Assembly: GCA_964420395.1 (NCBI GenBank)
Contig: CAYQTJ010000016.1
Location: forward strand, 1-32,718
DNA: 32,718 bases
DNA from: CAVSZB01 sp964420395
Lineage (GTDB): Bacteria > Krumholzibacteriota > Krumholzibacteriia > LZORAL124-64-63
Direction: 5' to 3'
Shown here: positions 1 through 6,057 of the stretch, in pieces
How the letters are laid out: every line of letters starts with the position of its first letter
How positions within the stretch are numbered: the stretch's first letter is position 1
Translations under genes and position numbers: made by a program
The notes under the pieces: model-generated
What the model saw: the letters and a program-made list of their open reading frames with translations, nothing else
Databases searched by the model: none
What the model was told of the DNA's origin: nothing

Positions 1-1
1 G

Positions 2-826
2 GCGGGCGGCGAGGGGGAGGGCGGCCGCGACAAGAGCCCGGGGCGCAAGCTCGACGGCGTGCTCGACTGGCGCCTCTCGGCCAGCTTCGATCCGGACGCC
101 GTCTCCGGGCGCGGCTGGTCCTCGCTCAGCAGCGGCATCCTGATCAAGCCGGGGCAGAGCCGGAACCTCAACTTCCGGCTCGACAACACCGTCGATCCGT
201 ACCGGTGGCGCATCACCTCCACCCGGGTCACCTACGGACTGAACCTCTCCGGGCGGCTCGACACCGGCGCGGAGGCCGCCCCGCCGGCGGAGCGGGTCAA
301 CGCCGCCATCGACCGCCTCGGCGCGCCGGCGGACAGCACCGCCTCGACGGCGCCGGGCGACGGCCGCCTGCCCGACTCGCGGCCCGAAGACACCTGGTCG
401 GACGAATTCGCCGGTTTTCCCCGGCCGGCCGGCGAAGGCGACGGCAAGGACCCCACGGAGGGGGGGCGCTACGTCCCGTGGGACCTCAGCACCTCGATCT
501 CCTACAGCAGCATGTCGAGCGCCTACAGCGCGAACAGCAGCAGCTCGGCCCGCGCGAACGTCTCACTCTCCGCCAGCCCGACGCGCGGCTGGGACCTGAC
601 CTGGTCCGCCTCGTACGACGTGAAGCAGGGGGTGACGCTGCAGAACTGGGGGCTCGTCCGCGACCTGCACTGCTGGTCCCTGGAGTTCTCGCGCATGATC
701 AGCCAGGGCGATTCGCAGTTCGGCTTCCGGATCTTCCTGAAGTCGATTCCGGCCATCGAGTTGAAGCAGGGTGTGGGCGACCTGCAGCGGGCGGCCGGCG
801 TTCTCGGCGGCGGCATGATCCCGTGA
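2..826 (+). CDS. LptD-like outer-membrane LPS assembly protein, C-terminal part (5' truncated)
   Basis: The frame is open from base 2 to a TGA at 824-826, so the true start lies upstream of the window. The visible 274 residues have alternating polar/hydrophobic strands typical of an outer-membrane beta-barrel. A Ser-rich segment (around SYSSMSSAYSANSSSSA) precedes the last strands. Near the end comes the pattern RDLHCWSLEFSR followed by FGFRIFLKSIP, which resembles the C-terminal barrel end of LptD/OstA proteins, where a conserved W..L.F strand occurs. LptD would insert lipopolysaccharide into the outer leaflet. A low-complexity insert rich in Ala/Pro/Asp (about residues 90-150) is unusual and may be an extracellular loop. 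The family call rests on the barrel end only; another large barrel protein is possible. Confidence 0.6.
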   Translation, partial: AGGEGEGGRDKSPGRKLDGVLDWRLSASFDPDAVSGRGWSSLSSGILIKPGQSRNLNFRLDNTVDPYRWRITSTRVTYGLNLSGRLDTGAEAAPPAERVNAAIDRLGAPADSTASTAPGDGRLPDSRPEDTWSDEFAGFPRPAGEGDGKDPTEGGRYVPWDLSTSISYSSMSSAYSANSSSSARANVSLSASPTRGWDLTWSASYDVKQGVTLQNWGLVRDLHCWSLEFSRMISQGDSQFGFRIFLKSIPAIELKQGVGDLQRAAGVLGGGMIP

Positions 827-843
827 CCGGCGGCGGCGCGGGG

Positions 844-872
844 TTGCTCCGCGGCCGGGGCCCTCGTATAAT
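844..872 (+). promoter_or_regulatory. Sigma-70 promoter of the UGA-containing cytochrome gene
   Basis: TTGCTC at 844-849 and a perfect TATAAT at 867-872 are separated by 17 bases. The expected transcription start is about 879, giving a leader of about 100 bases before the GTG at 981. The leader can fold: TTGAAGC at 906-912 pairs with GCTTCAA at 957-963, and CCCGCC pairs with GGCGGG just inside it. Confidence 0.7.
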
Positions 873-980
873 CCCCTCCGTGGGAACTTGGCCGCCGGCA
901 CGTGGTTGAAGCGGGCCGTGTGGCTGCCTCCCCGCCGGCGCGCGGCGCTGTGGCGGGCTTCAAGCGAAGGGATGTTCATC

Positions 981-2369
981 GTGAGCGATGGCCTGAAGGG
1001 GTGCGTGACGGACCGGCCCGCGGGCCGGCCGCTGGCGCGCCTCGCCCTCGTCCTGTCGATCCTGGCCGGCCTCCTCGCGGCCGTCGCGGGCCTCCCCGCG
1101 GCGGTGGCCGCACCGCAGGGGACGATGGAATCGATCGTGCTCCTCTACCACAGCGATGTCGGGGGGAAAGTCGAACCGTGTGGCTGACACGGCAGCCAGC
1201 GTGGCGGGTTGGCCCGGAGGGCCACCCTTCTCGACACCGTACTGAACGAGGGCGCCCCGGTGCTGCTGGTCGACGCGGGCGGGCTGTTCGGCCCGCGCAA
1301 CAAGCTCGAGCGCGACCAGACCCGCTTCGTGTGCGAGGTCACGGCCGAATTCGGCTATGACGCCATCGGCCTCGGGCAGGCGGACCTGAACTACGGACTC
1401 GGGTTCCTGCGCGAGATGATCGAGAAGAACCGGCTGCCCTTCACCAACGCGAACGTGCGGGACAAGGCCACGGGGCAGCTCCTCCTGCCGCCCTGGCTGG
1501 TCGTGGAGAAGGGCGGCGTCAGGTTCGGCATCGTCTCGGTGCTCGATCCGGGCGAGCCGTTCATCACGATGACGGCGCAGGAGGAGGCGTACCAGGTCGA
1601 CGACCCCCTGGCGACCCTGCGCACGGTCATTCCGGAACTGCGCAAGCAGGCGCAGACCATCGTCCTGCTGAGCCACCTCGACATCCCCCGCACGGAGAGC
1701 CTGCTCAAGGAACTGACCGGCGTGGACATCGCCGTGGTGGGGCACACGCACCAGGCGCTGCCGGGCGACCGGGTCGTCGGCAAGGCGGTCATGCTCGCCG
1801 CCGGCTTCGAGGGGCGCAGCATCGGCAGGCTCACCGGCCAGTTCAATCGCGACGGCGTCATGCAGGGTTTCCAGGTCAAGTTGATCGAGCTGGACGCGAA
1901 GGTCGCCGACGACGCGGTCATCCTCGAAAAGGTGGCCCAGTTCAAGCAGAAGCTGGAGGAGACCCGGCAGTCGTTGCGCGGCCGGCACCAGCAGGTCAAG
2001 GGCTCGGCGAACGAGCAGTTCCTGTCGCAGTACGAGTGCCGCAAGTGCCACGCCGACGTCTTCAAGAAGCTGGAAGGGTCGCGCCACAACGCGGCGCTCG
2101 CCACGCTCGCCCGGAAGGGGATGGCGCAGGAACCCGATTGCCTCGTCTGCCACACGACCGGCTACGAGTTCAGGGGAGGCTATGACGAGAAGCCGCCCGC
2201 CAACCGGCTGGCGAACGTGCAGTGCGAGGCCTGTCACGGCTACGGTTCGCTGCACCGGCGCGACGGCCGCTGGAAGGCCGAGGCGCGCGCCACCTGCGTG
2301 GCCTGCCACGATCAGAAGAACAGCCCGAAATTCGACTTTGCGACGTACTGGGAAAAGATCAGGCACTGA
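981..2369 (+). CDS. Putative selenoprotein: secreted metallophosphoesterase (UshA-like) fused to tetraheme cytochrome c554-like domain
   Basis: Read through the in-frame TGA at 1185-1187, this is one 462-residue protein. GTG 981 is chosen because AAGGGA lies 8 bases upstream; ATG 972 is the alternative. Residues 1-44 form a signal peptide (hydrophobic run LALVLSILAGLLAAVAG, likely cleavage after AVAA). Residues 50-330 form a calcineurin-like phosphoesterase with YHSDVGGKVEPCG, DAGG, LLSHLD and GHTH (254-257); the usual GNH motif is replaced by GLGQADLNYG. Residues about 345-460 carry four CxxCH haem sites (353, 387, 415, 439), as in cytochrome c554-type proteins. The TGA gives C67-G68-U69, then H-G-S-Q-R and GGLARRAT. 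From memory, relatives read EPCGC...GGLARRA, so UGA replaces Cys. It probably acts in the periplasm; the substrate is unknown. A base error creating the stop is the main alternative. Confidence 0.75.
1185..1187 (+). other. Candidate selenocysteine codon (UGA), residue 69
   Basis: The only stop in an otherwise continuous frame from 981 to 2369. Frame and family-like sequence continue without a shift on both sides (EPCG before, GGLARRATLLDTV after), so this is not a frameshift. It falls two residues after a Cys, giving a C-G-U motif. Confidence 0.7.
1206..1227 (+). promoter_or_regulatory. Bacterial SECIS-like hairpin directly after the UGA
   Basis: GGG (1206-1208) pairs with CCC (1225-1227). 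U1209 is bulged. TGGCCC (1210-1215) pairs perfectly with GGGCCA (1219-1224), closing a GGA loop (1216-1218). The loop starts 29 bases after the UGA, within the range known for bacterial SECIS elements, and has G at its first two positions. The bulged U below an upper stem starting U-G, and the loop starting GG, match the layout of the E. coli fdhF element. The first nine bases, UGACACGGC, are also the same as in fdhF as I recall it. Confidence 0.7.
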
Positions 2370-3180
2370 CGCGAGGCCGGCCGCGGCCGGTCGACGCGGC
2401 CCCGCGCGGGCGGCCCTGGCGGCCGCCTGCGCCGTTTTGCTCTCCGGCGGAGCCGGCGCGAACGCGCTCGACCTCTTCACCCTCTGGCGCCAGCCCGAAC
2501 TGCCGCTGCGCCTCGCGCCGGGCGCGTGGGCCGAGTACCGCTCCTCCACGCTGGAGGGGGGGCAGCAGTCGGACGCCGCCATCCGCATCCAGTGCGTGGG
2601 CCGGGCCGCGGACGGCGCCTGGGAGATCGAGCTGTTGCCGCTGGTCGATCGTCCCACGGGGCGCGTGCCCGAAGCGGGCGAGGGGTGGTTGCTGCTGCTC
2701 TCCGACCGCGTGGCGCGGCGCGAGGGCGATCTGGCCGACCTGGTCCGCAAGGTGGTGCGCTGGCAGGCCGGCCGGCCGACGGAACTCGCCGCGGCGCAGT
2801 GGCGCGAGGATCCGCTCGTCTCCTCGTCGTTGCGGGCGGCCTTCCGTCCGCAGACCACCCGCTCCGCGGGCGAGAGCGTGCGCGTCGTGGGGGGGCGGGA
2901 GCTGCTCTGTCGCCAGTACGAGCTGGCCGCCGCCGAAACCACCCGCGTGCAACTGCCCCGGGGGACGCTCGTCCAGGCGACCCGCCGCGAAATCTCGGCG
3001 GCGGTCCATCCCGAGGTGCCGTTCCTCGGCCTCGCCTTCGCCACGGAGCGGATCACCACCGATTCCCACGTCGAGCCGCCCCGCGCCGGCCGGCGCGATC
3101 CGCCCCGGGGGGTCCGGTTCGAACTGATGGAGCTGGTCGCCTTCGGCGGCGACGCGCGGCGGGCGCTGGGGGCGCATTGA
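2338..3180 (+). CDS. Secreted protein of unknown function
   Basis: About 280 residues; not recognised. The frame is clear from about 2400 onwards, but no ATG or GTG lies near. TTG 2338 gives a basic N-terminus (MRRTGKRS) followed by a hydrophobic run (AALAAACAVLLSGGAGANA) that looks like a signal peptide, and it overlaps the end of the cytochrome gene by 32 bases; the start is uncertain. The mature part is mostly beta-strand-like, with few Cys and no obvious catalytic motif. It reads like a periplasmic protein that follows the cytochrome in one transcript, since no promoter lies between them. A role with the phosphoesterase/cytochrome is only suggested by position. It ends at a TGA (3178-3180) that also forms part of the -35 element of the next gene. 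Confidence 0.6.
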   Translation: MRRTGKRSGTDARPAAAGRRGPARAALAAACAVLLSGGAGANALDLFTLWRQPELPLRLAPGAWAEYRSSTLEGGQQSDAAIRIQCVGRAADGAWEIELLPLVDRPTGRVPEAGEGWLLLLSDRVARREGDLADLVRKVVRWQAGRPTELAAAQWREDPLVSSSLRAAFRPQTTRSAGESVRVVGGRELLCRQYELAAAETTRVQLPRGTLVQATRREISAAVHPEVPFLGLAFATERITTDSHVEPPRAGRRDPPRGVRFELMELVAFGGDARRALGAH

Positions 3181-3206
3181 CCGTGCGCCCGCTTCCGTGG
3201 TAGAAT
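3177..3206 (+). promoter_or_regulatory. Sigma-70 promoter placing the start codon at +1 (leaderless)
   Basis: TTGACC (3177-3182, overlapping the upstream stop codon) and TAGAAT (3201-3206) are 18 bases apart. The expected start of transcription is about 3212-3213, exactly at the ATG of the exonuclease gene. No Shine-Dalgarno sequence precedes that ATG. Confidence 0.6.
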
Positions 3207-3211
3207 TGACC

Positions 3212-4057
3212 ATGTTCGCGCTCCATCGGCTGCACAACCTGCGGTCCACTGCCCACGCGGCGTTGCTCGAGGCCGACTGGCCGCTCACCTCCCAGGAGCT
3301 GGCCGGCCGGCTCTTCGGAGCGCACCGTCACGAGGATCCGGTGGCGGCCATCATCGTGCGGCACCTGCTGCAGGGGGACCCCCGCTTCGTGCGCACGCAT
3401 GCGGGGCGCTGGTCCGCGGCGCGGGCGCCCCACCTGCGCGGCGCGCTCGCGGACACGGTGTTCACGGTCGTCGACCTCGAGACCACCGGCAGCGTGCTCG
3501 GGGTGGACGAGATCGTCGAGATCGGCGCGCTGACCCTCCGCGACGGCCGGGTCGTCAACCGGCTGTCCACGCTGGTGCAGTCACGCCGGCCGATGCCCCC
3601 CTGGGTCCGGCGCCTGACGGGGATCCGCACCGCCGACCTGCGCGATGCCCCCACCTTCCCCGAGGTGGCTCCGCAACTGCGGGACATGCTGGCGGGCGTG
3701 GTCTTCGTCGCCCACGATGTGCGCTTCGACCTGCCTTTCCTGCGCTGGGAATTCTCCCGTCACGGGCTGGAACTTCCCGAAATGCTCGGGGTCTGCACGC
3801 TCCAGCTCTCGCGGCTGCTCTGGCCCGATCTGCCGAGCCACCGTCTCGGCGATCTCGCGCGCGATCTCGACGTGCCGCATGGCCAGCCGCACCGGGCCGG
3901 CGCCGACGCCGAGGCCGCCGCCGGCATCCTGCTGCAGGCGCTCGCCAGCGCCGGCCTGCGCGGCCTGAGCGAACTGGGCGATCTCTTCACGCCGTCGCTG
4001 GCCGTGGCCGACGAGGCCGCGCCCGACGCCGCGATCGCCGCCGAGGCCGCCGGCTGA
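3212..4057 (+). CDS. DEDDh-family 3'-5' exonuclease (DnaQ/epsilon-like) with N-terminal winged-helix-like region
   Basis: 281 residues from ATG 3212. The exonuclease domain covers about residues 80-245: ExoI motif VVDLETTG (D88, E90), ExoII VAHDVRFDLPFL, and ExoIII HRAGADAEAA with the catalytic His and Asp. This set marks the DnaQ-like DEDDh proofreading/exonuclease superfamily, which removes nucleotides from 3' ends using two metal ions. Before it, residues 10-70 (LTSQELAGRLFG, then HLLQGDPRFVR) look like a small winged helix. Such N-terminal extensions occur on stand-alone DnaQ-like proteins rather than on the replicative epsilon subunit. The C-terminus is an Ala/Asp-rich tail. An in-frame GTG at 3197 is unlikely because it would overlap the promoter -10 box. 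Confidence 0.85.
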   Translation: MFALHRLHNLRSTAHAALLEADWPLTSQELAGRLFGAHRHEDPVAAIIVRHLLQGDPRFVRTHAGRWSAARAPHLRGALADTVFTVVDLETTGSVLGVDEIVEIGALTLRDGRVVNRLSTLVQSRRPMPPWVRRLTGIRTADLRDAPTFPEVAPQLRDMLAGVVFVAHDVRFDLPFLRWEFSRHGLELPEMLGVCTLQLSRLLWPDLPSHRLGDLARDLDVPHGQPHRAGADAEAAAGILLQALASAGLRGLSELGDLFTPSLAVADEAAPDAAIAAEAAG

Positions 4058-4081
4058 GCCGGGCCGCGCCCGCCGGTTTTC

Positions 4082-4110
4082 TTGACTCCCGCCACGACTT
4101 GCGATAGGAT
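4082..4110 (+). promoter_or_regulatory. Sigma-70 promoter with structured leader
   Basis: TTGACT (4082-4087) and TAGGAT (4105-4110) are 17 bases apart; the start of transcription should be near 4117. The leader of about 80 bases contains GCAACCGT (4125-4132) pairing with ACGGTTGC (4162-4169), and inside it CCGCG (4133-4137) pairing with CGCGG (4155-4159), with a two-base bulge at 4160-4161. Confidence 0.65.
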
Positions 4111-4196
4111 GCGGGCCGTTCGCAGCAACCGTCCGCGCGGAGCGGTGTGGATGTCGCGGCGACGGTTGCGTGTCGGATGCTGCCAAGGAGGCGGGT

Positions 4197-4379
4197 ATGG
4201 GGCTGACCCCTGTGGAACAGGATGTTCTCGTGCGGGAGAAGAATTTCGTGAAGTTCGAGAGACTACTTGCCAAGGCCGAAGCCGAGGGGCGCATCGACGG
4301 ACCGCAGAAGTGCCTGGTCTGCGGGATGCGCTACCTCAGCAAGGAGGAGGCGGACGCCTGCTGCCGGATCGCCCCATGA
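4197..4379 (+). CDS. 60-residue Cys-containing protein of unknown function
   Basis: Starts at ATG 4197 because AAGGAGG (4185-4191) sits five bases before it; an in-frame upstream start at 4170 has no such site. The N-terminal half is a charged helix (EKNFVKFERLLAKAEAEG). The C-terminal half carries CLVCGMRY and, after a short helix, ACC, a likely metal-binding knuckle with three or four Cys. Not recognised. It is the first gene of a tight set with the zinc-ribbon protein and the barrel-like protein that follow. Its strong promoter and ideal ribosome-binding site suggest it is well expressed. Confidence 0.7.
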   Translation: MGLTPVEQDVLVREKNFVKFERLLAKAEAEGRIDGPQKCLVCGMRYLSKEEADACCRIAP

Positions 4380-4431
4380 GGGGATTGCTTCGCGCGTGTC
4401 GCCCCGGTTCTCCGTGCCCCCCGAGACGCTG

Positions 4432-4926
4432 ATGATCGAGCAGTACTGTTCCGTGTGCAGGGCGGTCCTCGAGATGTCGGTCGTGCAGACGTCCGACGGC
4501 GAGGAGGACGGCGTGCTGTGGCTGCGCTGCCCGCGCTGCCACGGCTTCCTGCCGAAGATCAGCGACAGCGTCGACCAGCCGCGCCGGGTCGCCGAGCCGA
4601 CGCCCGAGCCCGGGGCCGAGCCCGAGGAGGCGTCGGAGCCGGGCTTCGGCGAGGAGTCGCCGGCCGCCGACCCGCCGGCAGCGCCGCAGTCCGGAGGCGC
4701 CGAACTGTCGCCGCCGCCGATGCCCGACTTCGACCCCGAGACCGCGATCCCGTACCGCCCCTGGAGCCACTACGAAGTCGGAACCGTGATCCGCCACCTC
4801 GCGTGGGACGATTACGGCATCGTGCTCGCGAAGGAGATCCTGCCGGGGAACCGTCACGCCGTGAAGGTGCAGTTCGAAAAGGCCGGCGTGGTCCGTCTCA
4901 TCGAAGACAGCGGCGAGCGGACGTGA
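4432..4926 (+). CDS. Zinc-ribbon protein with acidic linker and C-terminal DUF3553/CarD-like beta domain
   Basis: 164 residues from ATG 4432; GTG 4396 and GTG 4414 are in-frame alternatives. Residues 1-40 form a zinc ribbon with CSVC and CPRC. Residues 45-105 are a low-complexity Pro/Glu/Ala linker. The C-terminus (YEVGTVIRHLAWDDYGIVLA ... VKVQFEKAGVVRLIED) looks like the small SH3/Tudor-like fold of DUF3553 or CarD-type domains, which often contact nucleic acids or RNA polymerase. Function unknown; a nucleic-acid role is inference from the two domain types. The last four bases overlap the next gene's GTG (GTGA), so translation is probably coupled. Confidence 0.7.
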   Translation: MIEQYCSVCRAVLEMSVVQTSDGEEDGVLWLRCPRCHGFLPKISDSVDQPRRVAEPTPEPGAEPEEASEPGFGEESPAADPPAAPQSGGAELSPPPMPDFDPETAIPYRPWSHYEVGTVIRHLAWDDYGIVLAKEILPGNRHAVKVQFEKAGVVRLIEDSGERT

Positions 4927-5816
4927 GCCGACGGCCGGACGCGGGCGGAGGGCGGGTCCGGCCGGCCGTCTGCCTGTTCGCCGTCCTCGTCGCCGCCGCG
5001 GCGACCGGGCAGGCGCAACTGCCGCCGCGCGACCCGCTGCCGTGGGAGATCCTCGCGGCGCCCGCCGGACGACAGGCCCTGGGGCTGGAGGCGGCGCGCT
5101 TCACCGACCCGGATTCCGGCTGGCGCGCCCAGCGCCTGGGGTTCGCCGCGTTCTGGCCGCGCGGTCCCGCCGGCTGCCTCTTCCTGCGCATGGCCTGGTA
5201 CGCGCTCGATACAGGCGGGGCGCCCGTCGCCCTGCGCTGGCCGGCCCTCGACGTTCCCGGGGAGGAGGCCGCTCCGGGAGGCGACACGGCGGTCGGCTGG
5301 GGCAGCCCGGAGGTGGGCTGGCTCTCCTCCATCCGGATCGCCGGCCTCGGCGCCTGCCAGTATGCCCTCGCCGCCGCGCTGCCCCTCGGCCGGGACGAGC
5401 TCTACCCCTTCGCCTCCACCAGCCTGCCGTTCCGTTTCCTGCTGCGCCGGCCGGTGCGCCTGGGCGGGACCTTCGAGGCGGCCGTGCTCGCCGGTCTGGT
5501 GGTCGTGCTCGATTCGGGGCGCGACCGGCTGCAGCCGGAGGCCTATCCGGGGGGGACGTCCGCCGCGCTGGACCTGTCGTGGCGCCGGTCGGCGCGCCGC
5601 GCGCTGACGCTCTCTCTCGCCGCGGAGTCGGGCGGCGGCCTGCTGGCCGTGCAGCCGGCGCTCGCCTGGCGTCTGCCGGCGGGGGGGCGCAGCGACCTGA
5701 CCTTCGGCCTGCGGCGGGACCTGGCCGACTCCGGCGAGCGCTCCTACGCCACGCAGGCCTGGCTCTCCTGGACGCTTCGCTCCGCTCCGGCCGCTGCCCC
5801 CGCCGTCGCAAAATGA
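4923..5816 (+). CDS. Secreted outer-membrane beta-barrel-like protein
   Basis: 297 residues. GTG 4923 overlaps the preceding stop (GTGA). The N-terminus has a signal peptide (VCLFAVLVAAAATGQAQ, cleavage likely after AQA). The rest is alternating strand sequence (for example FRFLLRRPVRLGGTFEAAVL, AALDLSWRRSARRALTLSL, YATQAWLSWTLRS), and the last residues form a strand. This suits a small outer-membrane barrel of roughly 12 strands. No specific family is recognised; it resembles outer-membrane 'transporter' or DUF-type barrels only in general character. It closes the small cluster that starts at 4197. Confidence 0.6.
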   Translation: MSRRPDAGGGRVRPAVCLFAVLVAAAATGQAQLPPRDPLPWEILAAPAGRQALGLEAARFTDPDSGWRAQRLGFAAFWPRGPAGCLFLRMAWYALDTGGAPVALRWPALDVPGEEAAPGGDTAVGWGSPEVGWLSSIRIAGLGACQYALAAALPLGRDELYPFASTSLPFRFLLRRPVRLGGTFEAAVLAGLVVVLDSGRDRLQPEAYPGGTSAALDLSWRRSARRALTLSLAAESGGGLLAVQPALAWRLPAGGRSDLTFGLRRDLADSGERSYATQAWLSWTLRSAPAAAPAVAK

Positions 5817-5890
5817 ACTGCCGGAAGGGCCGGCCCGGCCCGGCCGGCGCCGGTGCGCCTCCGGCCCCGGGCCGGGCCGGGGCGCCGCTC

Positions 5891-5920
5891 CGTTCCTGGC
5901 CGTTCCCCGCCGTTCCCCGC
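5891..5920 (+). repeat. Three tandem 10-bp repeats upstream of a sigma-54 promoter
   Basis: CGTTCCCCGC occurs twice in direct succession (5901-5910, 5911-5920), preceded by the degenerate copy CGTTCCTGGC (5891-5900). The period of 10 bp keeps all copies on one helix face. They lie 50-80 bases before the -24 element at 5972, where activator sites of sigma-54 promoters usually lie. Confidence 0.5.
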
Positions 5921-5971
5921 GCCGTACCGGGGCGGCGGGTCGTTTCCCGGCGATCCGCCACGTCCCCGCCG

Positions 5972-5986
5972 TGGCATGCCGCTTGC
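5972..5986 (+). promoter_or_regulatory. Sigma-54 promoter of the degenerate histidine kinase gene
   Basis: TGGCATGCCGCTTGC has GG and GC with exactly 10 bases between, matching the TGGCAC-N5-TTGC consensus at nearly every fixed base. The start of transcription is expected near 5998, about 60 bases before the TTG start. Confidence 0.7.
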
Positions 5987-6057
5987 CGATCCGCCCCCGA
6001 CAACCGCCGTGAACTCGCATCTTCGAGCCTGGCATCGTCGCGGGAGGACCCTCCGCT

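Noticed and set aside
888..1187. A separate short gene ending at the TGA, and a truncated gene starting after it
   Set aside because: Both parts are in the same frame, carry halves of one phosphoesterase, and no start codon with a ribosome-binding site follows the TGA; a pseudogene is possible but the SECIS-like hairpin favours readthrough.
960..3059. Long minus-strand open frame (699 codons) opposite the cytochrome and secreted protein genes
   Set aside because: Arises from high GC and codon bias of the plus-strand genes; composition is Arg/Asp/Leu-rich without domains, and plus-strand motifs (CxxCH, GHTH) are decisive.
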